A stretch of 64,000 nucleotides of DNA, taken from NCBI GenBank assembly GCA_034359265.1, contig CP136895.1:53524001-53588000 (forward strand). Direction: 5' to 3'. Source of the stretch: Canna indica. Taxonomy: Eukaryota > Streptophyta > Magnoliopsida > Zingiberales > Cannaceae. Shown piece after piece: positions 23,801-35,126 of this stretch. The position numbers were made by a program, and so were the translations under genes. The first letter of the stretch is position 1, and each line of letters begins with the position of its first letter. The notes beneath the pieces were generated by a model. It searched no databases. It saw nothing but the letters and a program-made list of their open reading frames with translations, and was not told the origin of the DNA.

Positions 23801-25564
23801 TTCCTCCTCGGCCACAGATACAAAGGCCAGGAAGGATTGGCAGCCACCCTGAAGCAGCTTACGAGCCTTTAGGGCTGAGATGACCCCAATCGGCTTGCTT
23901 CCCCCCTCTCCTTGGAAGGTGAACTACGGTAGCCCAGGCTTGCTGAACATAACTGTCTTAGCCCTACAATCTAGCAATACAAAGTGCTCTGCCAACCAAT
24001 CCATGCCAAGAATGACATCGAGTACATGGCCGCAGATGAGCACTTCGCAGCCTTGGAAAATTGAAGTGGCTAGGATTGCATCGCCCGTAGGCGATGATAC
24101 GACCAATGGCCCATCAAGCAAGGAAGGTGCCATTGGCAACTCAGCAGCAAATTTCAAAGATACAAACGAGTGTGTGGCACCCGGATCAAACAAAACATAT
24201 ACAGCAGACGAACATACTAAAATAGTACCTACTACCACTGCCTTGGATGCCTCTGCCCCATCACGATTCATAGCATATACCCTAGCAGGCAACCTCTCTG
24301 AATGACTAGTCTGCGGCCCTTTGTTTTGCGTCTGCCCTCTCTGAGCCACTGACCCCACTGACATAGGTGCCTTTCCCTTAGACTGCTTAGGCTTCTGACC
24401 AATTCCCTCAGGACAGTCCTTCTTGTAGTGCCCGACTCGACCGCACCTATAGCAAGCGTTCGTGCGATCAAGGCAGGACACCCAGTGCCTCCGACTGCAG
24501 CTGCCACACTGCGGTGCTTTTGATCTCTGAGAACCACCCCCTAACACTGCCAGCCTCAATAATCCATACCATGGGCCCCCACGGCTCCGATTGCCAATCT
24601 GTCCTCGGCTCTGCTGATGGTCTGCAGCGGTCACTGCCCCCTCAGAATGCCAAGGCCTACTGCCAGATCCTTGCGGCCAAAATTTCTTCTTGGTTAGCCT
24701 GTCATTCCTTTCAAACGGCACCAAGGCTTCTTTCCGAAGGGCTTCATCCACTAACCGAGCCAGAGTGGAATCCTCAGTGTAGTGGATGAGTCTACCGATC
24801 TGTGGCCTCAGACCTATCGTGAACCTCTTGACCTTGGTGATCTCCGATGCCACTAGGGTCGGATGATACTTGGAAAGACGGTTGAACTCCATCTCATATT
24901 CAGATATTGACATGCCTCCAGACTGACGCAACATCTCGAAGTCTCGGGCTCGCTTGTTGCAAACACTCATTGGCAAGTACTGCTCCTCCACAGCCACCCC
25001 GAATTCCTCTCACGTGGGAGGCGGTGCGCCTGCTGCCCTGCGAGCCCTCTAAGTGTGCAGCCAGACCTTTGTCGGTCCTCAGATCTAAACTCCGACCATA
25101 CGAACCGCTGCCTCAGATGAGCACCCCAGCTCCATACATAATCCATAGCAATCCCCCAAAAACTCGGTCACTTCCACCTGCTGATCTGTTCCGGTGAACT
25201 CTGGTGGCTTCAGCGTGACGAAGTTCAGATAGGTTGGGGCTCCTGGAGTCCTGACCACGGGTGCTATAGTCTCGACCACCTTTGGTATCACCGGAACTAC
25301 GGGCACTGGTTGTGGCGATGGCTGCTGCGGCTGCTGCTGCTGCTGCATATGTTACCCCAGTTCTTGCTCCCTAAGGAGCGCATCAGTTAGCTGAGTTACC
25401 TAAGCCTGCAATTGAGCAACTGCTGACTCTTGCCCCTAACCCTCAGAATGCTCCCTATCTCTGCCCTGGGCCCGGCCTCAGCCTCGACCTTGGCCTCACC
25501 CCCGGCCTCGACGTTCTATCGAGTTACTATCGTTGTCGCTCAGTGCAGCATTAGGAGCCTCCAT
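20804..25564 (-). pseudogene. Tekay-like gag-pol polyprotein, one frame broken by nonsense codons
   Basis: From ATG 25564 a single frame of 1587 codons runs to 20804 with no frameshift but with about 16 to 18 internal stops. Domains in order: Gln/Pro-rich and gag capsid region (25564-24600), CCHC zinc knuckle CYRCGRVGHYKKDC (about 24430), aspartic protease with DPGATHSF instead of the usual DSG (about 24190), reverse transcriptase with [10 protein letters not shown] and FIDDILVYS (about 23690-23150), RNase H with YCDAS and YTDHKSLQ (about 22810-22590), integrase zinc finger (HRQVLELGH to CMVC, about 22170-22010) and core (about 21930-21450), and a chromodomain-like tail (IPLVKVRWEHHYGQEATWE). 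The second catalytic aspartate of the integrase reads as asparagine (ISNRGTQF). A stretch is missing before [10 protein letters not shown]. The frame runs a few codons into the LTR. It is not functional. Confidence 0.92.
20834..20850 (-). other. Polypurine tract of the Tekay-like element
   Basis: On the minus strand CCTTAAGGGGCGAAGGT directly precedes the TG of the 3' LTR, the expected place and composition for plus-strand DNA priming. Confidence 0.7.
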
Positions 25565-25763
25565 TGCACTTTCACAGAAAAGGAAAAATTTACTATCACA
25601 TAATAAATTTTTAACTGAAGCTTTTAAAATGTACTAACCGCATGGTGCGCTGAGTGCAATCGTGGTTGCCCGATCTCGTAGCATAACTATATCGTATGTC
25701 GACACGCTAGCATATGTCTCATATGGTACCCAACTCATAGTCATAGTCAAGACCTAACCTAGT

Positions 25764-25775
25764 GCTCTGATACTA
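25764..25775 (-). other. Primer-binding site of the Tekay-like element
   Basis: TAGTATCAGAGC on the minus strand, four bases inside the 5' LTR, is one mismatch from TGGTATCAGAGC, the complement of the initiator-methionine tRNA 3' end used by most plant LTR retrotransposons. Confidence 0.75.
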
Positions 25776-25779
25776 ACTT

Positions 25780-27797
25780 TGTCACACCCCAACTGAGGGC
25801 CGTGTGACCGGCCAGGGTCTACATACTACCCTGTAGCCTGCTACCGACACTGAACGTCGAGAAAACCAGAACACATCGAATAAATGAAACCACAATGCAA
25901 ATTTTATTTAAATTCTCAAAGTTCACAAATATATTTTTCAAAACCAAAGAAGAAAAGCTAACATCGTCACAAACTGGAACATCTCAAGTTCAAAGTTTAT
26001 TACAAGCTTTAAAAACCACAACTGTCAATGTAGGAAAACGACAACACAACAACTAGACTATGACTAAAAGACGCCGCTACGAGATTGGCACCACCGCCTG
26101 CCCTCCAGCTCCGCCATGACGACAATCCTCAACTCATTGATCATGCTCTGCAAAATAAAAAGAAACAAACCGTGAGTCCACTTGGGACTCAGTGAGCGGT
26201 TCTTCCAAACCTCCACATAATCCTCAAATAGGCATGCATAAACATATAAGACAGCATAGCATATAGTCAGGGAGGTAAGTTACTTTTGATAGGACTACCA
26301 ACTCCGTGAGTCGTTCTGTATAGATCATATATGAGAGAAACCTTCCATAACAACCTAATTAAGTCACTTGGCATCCGACCCTTAAGGCCGACTTATGATC
26401 TAGAAATCCCGGATATACCCGGCCCTACCATACAAGGTAGAATCACACTGGCCGCTCGGGCCACACCATATCAAGATGAAGTCAAGAAATCCCGGGGCAT
26501 CGACTAGGATGGTCTACTAGTCTCCGGACACCGTCTGGGGTAGGGATAGCTAGTCCCACCCAACTGGGGTCTGACACCTAGCAGGCCCGCTGGTGATATC
26601 TCAAGACCCAATCACTGGCCAAGTCATGCATTCGTCATTCCGACTACTCAGGCATCTCGGTAGACCATCACAAACACATCACGCAAGCAAGTGTCCTAGA
26701 GCTTCCTTGTTTAAAATCCCGAGTATCCGCCCGTGTTCAGCCCTTTATTTCCGGGTCAAAACATGTGTGCACTATTGCTCGCTAATAATTTCTTAGGTGT
26801 AAAACCTAACTAGTCTACCTTTCATTTCCATAAATAGCACACACCTCAGATTTTTCATGTTAATAATCTAGCGTCATATACTATCCTTGCTAATGTGAAA
26901 TACATGTCATAAACTTGAAAATGTACCCAATAACAAAACGGGACAGCATATAAGCTATAGATGAATTACTTCACGTCACATACTATGTATAGCCACATGA
27001 TTCAAAAATAAAGAATTTAAACAATTAATGAAACATTTCATGGATTAAACCAATAAGGAACATGTAATAAACATAGCAACAATTAAACATGATATCTGAA
27101 ATTCAATGAAACCTTTCCTTTAATACATGTACCATAATCATCATGTCCATATATGCATTAGCAATAACATTTCCATAATCGTTAGAATATAGATCTACAG
27201 TTGTTATCAATTCTCAAGATGGACAACAGTCATATAATATAATTTGAACCTAACACTAAGCATGTAAGTAGGAATTCAACACGACATAACATGAAATCCA
27301 GCGTATAGATCCGACAGCCCCGAGCTTTCCACCCCTCTCTATTGCTTGGCCGACTCAAGCAAGGTAACATCCTGCTCGGCCGAGCCCTCTAAGGGAGGTG
27401 AACATGTTGCGACAACAACACAAGTATCAATACAAAGATCCAACATATAACGAACATAAAGCGATCTACAAGTTGCAAGACGAGCGAGGAATTTGGGGAA
27501 ATTTTCGGCATGACCTTTCCCCTTTTTCCTTGACTCGACCAGCCCATATAGAAGCAAGAAAATCAAGATTTGAAAGTACGAATTCGTAGGTACACAAATC
27601 GATTAAGTTCCAATACGAAAGAACATGTCGATCGACAAAACAACTCGCGAAGAAACCCGATTTCAAGATCCATAGGGTCGGCCACCCGCCTCCCTTCAAA
27701 AACATGTTAACCGCTCACCCTTTCTTTAGGAAGATGAAGGATTGGATGTTGACGACCTCAAATCTTCTGGCGACGACGCAAATCCCGAATCGACCAA
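25780..27797 (-). repeat. 5' LTR of the Tekay-like element, inner part
   Basis: Starts (plus strand) TGTCACACCCCAACTGAG and is collinear with 18483-20455 of the 3' LTR. It is cut at 27797 by CACTA-2, and the missing part continues at 34799-35126. Confidence 0.92.
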
Positions 27798-27814
27798 CAC
27801 TACTAGAAAAATGG

Positions 27815-28165
27815 GCATCAGCAACGGCTGATGTCGTTGCTGAGCCGTTGCTGAAGAGCATCTGCAACGGCCGAGCCGTTGCAATAGAGTCGTGACAAAA
27901 AGTCGTGTTGCTGATAACTTAGCAACGGCTCAGCAACGGCCGCTCGGGCCGTTGCTAAAAATATTATCACCAACGGTTTTGCCACGGACTCGGAGCCGTT
28001 GCTGATAACATTAATAGCAACGGCCGCTGAGTCCGTAGCAACGCCGTTAGTAAAAGCCCATCGCTAAGCCGTTGCTGTAGGTCATCAGCAACAGCTTTTG
28101 ATACACTTTTAGCAACGGCTTTCCCACGGACGGCCGTGGGAAAGCCGTTGCTGATGTGTGAACCT
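27815..28165 (-). repeat. CACTA-2 subterminal repeats, left end
   Basis: About fifteen copies of a GCAACGGC-type motif in both orientations (for example CAGCAACGGCTTTCCCACGG). These match the right-end array and CACTA-1, and are the expected binding sites of the element-encoded DNA-binding protein. Confidence 0.8.
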
Positions 28166-28441
28166 GGTAACGAAAAAATTTAAAATTCCAAATTTCCATT
28201 GATACATTGATACATTATCTGATACATAACTCACACACCCATACACTCATACACACATTCATTCACACATCACAAACACACCAAGATATACATCAAAACA
28301 ATTATATTTATATTGATAATCATCCACGATAGTATAAAAACAATTCAAATGCAAAATTGAAGTATCAACATCTCAGTAACATAGTCAATATAAATTAAAC
28401 AAGTTCAATATCTCAGTAACAAATTCAATATAAACAAAATC

Positions 28442-29981
28442 TCACGATGACGATGGAGGATGGTCTGGATCATATGGCGGGGTCTGGAGTGCTTGAGTGT
28501 ACACCGGCGTGGACTGACTCGAGGATGATGGATTAGATGATGTCGAAGAGATGCCTGCTTCGGGATGACCTGACATGTTGCGTAGCATAGCTTGTATATC
28601 CGCCATCATCTGACTCTGGCGCTCCATTATCTCAGTCTGACGCGCGATCGTGTCCTCCAGAGTCCTTATTCTGCTACTATGATCATAACTGGATCTAGAG
28701 GTGGACGGCCACTCACCAGCGACCGGAGGGGTCGGTGCCCCAAGTGGCCCTAGTACGGCTCGCGCATGACCACTATCTGCGAAGCCATATACGCGGCCAT
28801 GGTCCCAGCCACCTGCGGCCTCGACCCACGATGCTGCGTCAAAGTCCTCGGGGGTACCCCCGCGCTGCACCACCGTCTGGCTGTAGGTCTCCTACTCGAG
28901 TTTGATTTTTTGTTTAATATTTATCATAAAACTTAAATTATAAATATATAATGAATAATTTAAACAAATATATAATTACCATAATGTATGCAGCGCGGTT
29001 GTCGATGTACTCCCCCGTCCCATGTGCTCGGCGGTGAGTCCGCTCAAACACCGCCATCGGGGAGGGTCGCTGGACAGTCCCGTCATCTGACACCGTCGTC
29101 TACATTTACAAAACAAATACATTAATTAGTACACATAGTAACAAATAAAATATATAATTAAAAGATATACTTACCATACGGTTCGCGTGCACTGTAAATG
29201 CAACAGAGCCGCCGGTGTGACGCGCTGCTCCCCTGACATGCAATTTCTAGCCGCATTCCGAGAAACCTCCTGCCATCGATCCGTCGACCATATTCCCACG
29301 AGCTGGTCCCATATATCCGGAGTAATCCAACCGGGGCCGTATCCCCGAGTCTCCGCGATGTTAGTGGTCCCAGCTCGAGCCATCACCTGGGACCGAGCCT
29401 GCCCCAGCTGCCCGTTGTACCTTGCCCGGGAAATAGCCTCCCAGGCAGCGTAAATGAAGGGCCTCTGGTCCTCGGCCCATGTATAGCGAGCCTGCAAAAT
29501 AATAATATCAGTACCAATATTAATATATCATCATGCATGTAAAAATAATAATAACACGTGTCTCAAACTCGCGCCATAACATGTCGACGTGCTCGCTAGG
29601 CAAGTGAGACCACGTAGGCCATGCCCCGTGCATGTATCGTCGAATAGTAGAAGAAATGCTCCTCGGCAATTCTTCTTGCTCGAACCTGCACAACAAAAAT
29701 AAATTTTAATATTATATTATGATATAATGAATTTGTAATGATTCATAATTCATGATATATTACCGCTCCCTAATCACGCTAATCAATCTACGTGACTCTG
29801 TGGCTGGTGGAGGCTGCCACCTGTTCGGCCCGCGTGGCCGCCTGCGTCTGGATGTACTAGCCTCGGCAGTATCATCCTCATGAGGATCAGCAACAGGAGG
29901 ATCAGCAGCATGAGCAAGTGCTGGAGTCTCACCGATCGGAGACTCCGAAGCTCTCCAGCGTCGATAACCACGACCAGACAT
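28442..29981 (-). pseudogene. CACTA-2 second gene (plant transposase Ptta/En-Spm type)
   Basis: Five exons can be modelled: 29764-29981, about 29573-29685, 29175-29491, 28980-29099 and 28442-28891. The start MSGRGYRRWRASESP is followed by an Arg-rich segment, then conserved RYMHGAWPTWSHLP, ARYTWAEDQRPF, GPGWITPDIWDQLV and FERTHRRAHGTGEYIDNRAA. A predicted coiled coil (RIRTLEDTIARQTEIMERQS) and a Ser/Pro-rich tail follow. This is the family of CACTA accessory proteins that bind subterminal repeats. Faults: the donor after exon 2 reads AC where the CACTA-3 copy has GT (about 29571), and a 1-nt frameshift near 29210 puts exon 3 out of frame with exon 4. It is probably inactive. Confidence 0.75.
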
Positions 29982-30056
29982 ATCTGTCGAACAGACATAT
30001 AATCAGATTATTGTATAAATAGTAGAGATATATTTAATAAAATATATACTTTACAA

Positions 30057-33000
30057 TTATTCCTCATCATCTGAATAATAGTCTTCGAATTCTTCTTCTT
30101 CTTCCTCTTCTTCCTCTTCTTCATCTTCTTCATCTCCAGCTTCCTCAATTTCATGATCGTCATCATCAGCATATTCAACTTCTAATTGAATTGACGTTGT
30201 GTCTGCATCCTCGAGTATTGGAATAATACGATCCACAATAGGAGGATCATCTTCTTGATAGAAACCATGTGTCATATCAGGTATCAGCTCATTTTCTCCT
30301 ACTATCGGATCAATTTTTCCTCTACCTTTTGTCTTACAGACTACACGCCAATCTGCTCTATCTTTATTTCAAGTCGGATACTTCGCGTAATATACTTGTT
30401 CAGCTTGTGATGCCAATATAAAAGGCTCATTTGCTGCCAATTTCGATTTGTAATTAACCTCAACAAGTTTGTATTTTGGATGAACTTTCATGCCCCTTTC
30501 TGTTGTATCGAACCAATGACATCTAAATAGGATCACTGATTTCAAGCCGAAGTAGTGCAACTCTATCACTTCTTCCACCAGTCCATAAAAATCCATATCA
30601 CATTCAACATAGGTTGTCCCTTTCACGCAGACCCCAGCATTCATCGTCTTCTTTGTAAATGAATATTCAATCGTGTGAAATTTATACCCGTTAACAAAAT
30701 ATCCGCTATAGAATGACACAAGTCGCGACGGTCCACTAACAAACTCAAATATTCTTTCATCTATTTCAGCTCTGTGATCTTTGCTGTAAGTCTGAATCCA
30801 AGTAGGGAAATCACGATTCCGTAATCTCTCCAATTCTTGATCGTTGTGAATAGAGTATTTTTGCACCATCTCAATGTCAAATATTTCAATGAATTGTTCA
30901 ATCTCTGGACAATTGAGTAATACATACAAGTGTGCCAAATGATACTCTTCATCGCTTAAGTGTTGAGATGGACGAGAACCAAAAGCACGACTAGAGTGAC
31001 AAAATATATTTAAACGTCCATCTGAATGTCGAACACCCCCGTCGTCGTTACGTGGAAGACGATCAAATCTTGTCTGTACTGTCGATTCAAAGTAAAATGA
31101 GCAGAATGTTGAAATTTCTTGGATGATATACGATTCAGATATTGATCCTTCAACAGCTGCGGTGTTCTTTACTTTTATCTTCAGACGATTCATGTATCTT
31201 TCAAATAAGTACATCCACCGATATTGAACGAGGCCACCAACTCGTGCCTCGTATGCCAAGTGTATCGGTAGATGCTCCATCGAGTCAAAAAATGCAGGAG
31301 GGAAAAACTGCTCCAGCTTGCATATGATTTCAATAATATTATTTTCAAGTGTTGACATATCTTCGACTCGAAGGACATTTGCACAGATGTTTCTAAAAAA
31401 TATACTTAATTCAGTCAACAGACCCCAAATATTATCAGGTAGAAGATCTCGAAATGCGATCGGAAGTAATCTCTGCATGAATACATGACAATCATGGCTC
31501 TTCATCCCTGATATTTTGCAATCATCGACGTTCACACATCGAGATAAGTTTGAAGCATATCCATCGGGTAATCTGAGTTCTTTTACCCATTGACAAACAT
31601 CTTTGATCTGTTGTTTATTTAACACATATAGGGCCTTCGGTTTCAGATATCGTCCGTTGACCTCTTGTAACTCCAACTCTGGTCTTTTACAAAGTATTTT
31701 CAGATCATGTCGGGCTTTGACATTATCTTTAGTTTTTCCAGAAATATCCATCAAAGTGTTGAAAATATTATCAAACACATTTTTTTCAATGTGCATGACA
31801 TCTAAATTATGTCGAATCAATAATGAACTCCAATAGGGCAATTCCCAAAAGATACTTTTTTTCACCCAGTTGTGTGTTTGGCCAAAACCTGACACTCTTT
31901 CATTGCGACCAAATACTATATCTGAAAGTGTTGAAACATGTGCTAACATTTGTTCACCAGACAACATCGGTGGTGGCCCATCTCTTTCGACTCTGCCCAT
32001 AGTAAATTTATTACGATTCCTTCGATACTGATGATTAACCGGTAGGAATCGACGATGACAATCAAAGAATGAGATTTTTCATCCGTTCTGAAGACTGATT
32101 GAATTAGAGTGTTCCATACAATGCGGACAAGAGAGTCGGTCGTGAGTGCTCCAACCCGACAACATGCCGTACGCGGGGAAATCATTGATTGTCCACAAGA
32201 CCCCGGCCTTTAAATTGAAGTTTTGCTTCCGATGACAATCATAAGTGACAGCTCCCTCAGTCCACAATGTTTTCAATTCATCTATCAAGGGTCTGAGAAA
32301 TATGTCAATTTCTTTTCGCGGACCCTTAGGACCCGGAATAATCATCGAAAGATAAATAAATTCATCTTTCATGCACATTGACGGTGGCAAATTATAAACT
32401 GTCAGCAGCACTGGCCAAACTGAATAAGGAGTTGCAGAATGTCCAAACGGATTAAAACCATCTGTGCACAATCTCAATCTGATATTTCTAGTATCCCTAG
32501 CAAATGAAGGATAACATGTATCCAAATGTTTCCATGCTTCACTGTCAGATGGATGAGTCATTACTGTATCATCACGACTTCTTGCATGCCAACTCATGTA
32601 GGGGGTTGTCTTTTCCGACATGAATAATCTTTGAAGCCTCAGTGTTAGTGGAAAATACCGAAGCACCTTAAACGGGATATTTTTCTGTCGGACCGATTTC
32701 TTCTCCTTGTAACGAGGGTGTTGACATACAGGGTATTTATCCAACTGCACATTTTCTTTATAATATAAAATGCAGTTATTTTGGCACGCGTGTATTTTTT
32801 CGTACCCAAGCCCCAATTTTCTCATTAGCTTTTTAGTCTTATAAAAAGTTGGCTCAAACTTGTTATCAGTAGGCAGCATTCCATTAATCAATCCAGCAAT
32901 CTGATCATACGCAACTCCGCTGATATTACAATCGTCCTTGATGTTTAAGAGTTGTGTCACTGCTGAAAATCTAGTATATTTAGGACAATTCTTATACAAA

Positions 33001-33563
33001 GGTTCATCGGCAGCTTTCAACATCTCGTAAAATTTTGCAGCTTCTTTATTCGGTAATTCAATCTCTACCGCAGTTTGTACTTCTGTGATATCAACCGCTG
33101 TAGTATCTGGTGGGACTGATGTCTGAAGAACTGGCCGATCAACATTATCATTCAGGTGGAATTGACCCCCAAGACTATCAAGTATCATAGTTCTATAGGG
33201 ATTACATTGACCGGATGAAGAAGCACCAGCAGAGGAAGATTCACCGTATGTCTGAACGACAGGATTGCTCGACGTCCCGACTTCGCGTGACTCCCCGTGA
33301 CAAGTCCATAGAAAATATCTTGGTGCAAATCCTTTGGTATATAGATGCAGAGTGATAGTCTCCCGATCCAAAAATCGTCCATTCGAATAAATGCGGCACA
33401 AACATCGGATTTGATCACCCATGCTAACGAAATTCCGATTCGAATAGGCGAAATTTAGGAAGTACGTTATGCCTAATCGAAACTCATTCGTTAAAGCTCC
33501 ACGATCAAGATGTCGGTACATCCAACTTCGATCAGCCGACATGATTCTGTCAATCAATGACAA
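30057..33563 (-). pseudogene. CACTA-2 transposase (tnp2 type), one frame with two nonsense codons
   Basis: A single 1169-codon frame interrupted only by TGA at 32079-32081 and TGA at 30369-30371. Order: N-terminal transposase-associated domain (DRSWMYRHLDRGALTNEF to CLCRIYSNGRF and TCHGE), tnp2 core (YMSWHARSRDDTVMTHPSDS, RLCTDGFNPFGHSATPYSVW, GWSTHDRLSCPHC), DUF4218 (MKSHDCHVFMQRLLPIAF, EQFFPPAFFDSMEHLPIHLA), DUF4216 (GVCVKGTTYVECDMDFYG, VILFRCHWFD) and an acidic tail with 11 consecutive glutamates. The enzyme would cut and join the CACTA ends. The downstream stop replaces a conserved Trp context (YPT-stop-NKDRADW). Two ATGs are possible (33563, or 33542 for MSADRSW). The second fits CACTA-1 better. 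Confidence 0.92.
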
Positions 33564-33589
33564 TTTCTTTGGTTAATGTCTTTAGGTGA

Positions 33590-33840
33590 GATTGTCCTAT
33601 TCCATTCGGGATTTATGTTATTCGTACTGCACTTACATTTTTATTTTAACTGTTAACTAATTATTCTAAATTTCGGCAGCATCTCCCTACAGTTCTCCGA
33701 ATACGCATATCATCTGGGCGCGTATCGGAGAACAAGAGAGATGTTGCCGAAATTTAGAATAATTAGTTAACAGTTAAAATAAAAACATAAGTGCAGTACA
33801 AATAACTATATTCCCAAATTGTCCAATCAGGGACAATTCA
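33590..33840 (-). repeat. Long near-perfect hairpin upstream of CACTA-2 transposase
   Basis: The left arm (about 33606-33712) and right arm (about 33718-33828) are inverted complements around a loop near CATATCATCTGGGC. The inner arms (TTTTAACTGTTAACTAATTA with TAATTAGTTAACAGTTAAAA, then TTCTAAATTTCGGCA with TGCCGAAATTTAGAA, TTGCCG on one arm) are almost perfect. Pairing continues outward through ACTGCACTTA with TAAGTGCAGT. It sits 25-270 bp upstream of the transposase ATG, as in CACTA-1. Confidence 0.9.
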
Positions 33841-34514
33841 AGAATTGTACGTCGTATAAAAGATCATCTACTTCTTTTACACGAACATACAATCCCCGAA
33901 CGGATCTAAGGTTTTGCTAAATCATATCCGACTCGTCGATGCGTACGTCAAACATATGAACTCGTCGGATGGATGATTATTTTCTAAATGTTTCGAGACA
34001 GTTCGAGTCCATATTGGACGATTCCAGCGCGCGTCCGAAGTGGACGATTTCGGCACGCGTCCGAATTGGATAATTCCGAAATTAATCTAAACCCTAAAAA
34101 TTATTCTAACAAATTAAACAATTAATCTAAATAATTAATCTAAATAATTAATTAACAATAAAAAAACAATAAAAAAATATTATTAAACTACAAATTCTGG
34201 CGCCGGAGTCAGGTGGACTCCGGCGCCGGCGTACAGTGGCCGGACACACTGTCCGGCCAATGTACAAGGTCCGGCGGCGGCCATCGGCCGACCGCCGCTG
34301 GCCGAAACCCTATTTTTAGGGTTTCGGTTGAATTTTCTACCGGCCGCAACAGGAAGAGACGGCCGGCCGGAGGGCACATACCTGACAGTGTCGGCAGCAG
34401 CGGGAGGCGTCGTCAGGGTCATCGTCGGCGTCGGCAGCGGCGGCGAGAGGCAGGAGAGGAGCGGCGGCAGCAGCAGCGGGAGGAAGAAGGGGGGCGGGCG
34501 CGATCTGCGACCTA

Positions 34515-34790
34515 TATAAACTTATCAGCAATGGCTCATTCGCCCGTTAGAAAGCCGTTGCTGATAAGTTATCATCAGCAACGGCTCACTTGTCCGTTAG
34601 CAAGCCGTTGCTAATAAGTTATCATCTGCAACGGCTCACTCGTCCGTTAGAAAGCCGTTGTTGATAATTAACATCATCAGCAACGGCTCGCATGTCCGTT
34701 AGAAAGCCGTTGCAGATACAACAGATCTGCAACGGCTCAAGCGACCGTAAGAATGCCGTTGCAAATAGCTGTTGCTGAAGACCAAGTTTC
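34515..34790 (-). repeat. CACTA-2 subterminal repeats, right (5') end
   Basis: Repeated units of AGCAACGGCTC followed by a few bases and GTCCGTTAGAAAGCCGTTGC, in alternating orientation, ending at the right terminus. The preceding 34180-34500 is a GC-rich leader. Confidence 0.82.
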
Positions 34791-34798
34791 TAGTAGTG

Positions 34799-35126
34799 CA
34801 AGATCTCTCCTCCTTGCTCCTTCTCCCCCTCTCCCTATGCGCTGCCTTGTGCGGCCCCTCATCTAACATGCCTTAATTTCCCTTACAACTTAATACTGAC
34901 TCGACTCAGTCCGAGTTTGACTTGGATTCCGACTCTATCCAAACACGAGTTGATCTAAACTCGATTAAGGTATAAATGCATAAAAGGATTTAACTTCATA
35001 CATCAATAGTCGAGTCATACCTTCTACTCGAGGCGATTCTGAGGCTCGACTCGATCGACTAACGCCTGGTCCGGCGCGCTGCAAAAAAATAGATTTTTAT
35101 ATTATGAGTTTTTTTCGGGTCTTACA
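34799..35126 (-). repeat. 5' LTR of the Tekay-like element, outer part
   Basis: Resumes at AGATCTCTCCTCCTTGCTCC after the CAA duplication and ends TTTTTTTCGGGTCTTACA, the TGTAAGACCC start of the LTR on the minus strand. Relative to the 3' LTR it lacks about 45 bp after TGTGCGGC and shows other small deletions. Confidence 0.9.

Larger units (their letters stand above)
27798..34798 (-). mobile_element. CACTA (En/Spm) transposon, full length 7.0 kb (CACTA-2)
   Basis: The plus-strand left end CACTACTAGAAAAATGGG and right end CCAAGTTTCTAGTAGTG form inverted termini. The 3-bp target duplication CAA (27795-27797 and 34799-34801) is exact, and the flanking LTR sequence GAATCGACCAAGATCTC is intact in the other LTR, proving the insertion site. 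Two genes lie on the minus strand: a tnp2-type transposase (33563 to 30057) and a Ptta/En-Spm-type second gene (29981 to 28442). Subterminal repeats flank both ends. Nonsense and frameshift changes suggest it can no longer supply its own proteins. Confidence 0.95.
18483..35126 (-). mobile_element. Ty3/gypsy Tekay-like retrotransposon with nested CACTA-2
   Basis: Read on the minus strand: 5' LTR (35126 to 25780, split by CACTA-2), a primer-binding site like the tRNA-iMet 3' end, one gag-pol frame (25564 to 20804), polypurine tract, 3' LTR (20833 to 18483). LTRs of about 2.35 kb, one gag-pol frame and a chromodomain-like C-terminus point to the Tekay/Del chromovirus lineage. The target duplication is CCTCG (18478-18482) versus CCTCA (35127-35131), one mismatch. 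Without CACTA-2 the element would be about 9.6 kb. Confidence 0.88.

Noticed and set aside
27815..28165. Regularly spaced short repeats that superficially look like a CRISPR array
   Set aside because: Units are in mixed orientation, spacing is irregular, and they sit inside a plant CACTA terminus.
34213..34614. Plus-strand ORFs rich in Arg and Gly near the CACTA-2 right end
   Set aside because: This is GC-rich leader and subterminal repeat DNA of the transposon. The frames run into the terminal repeats.
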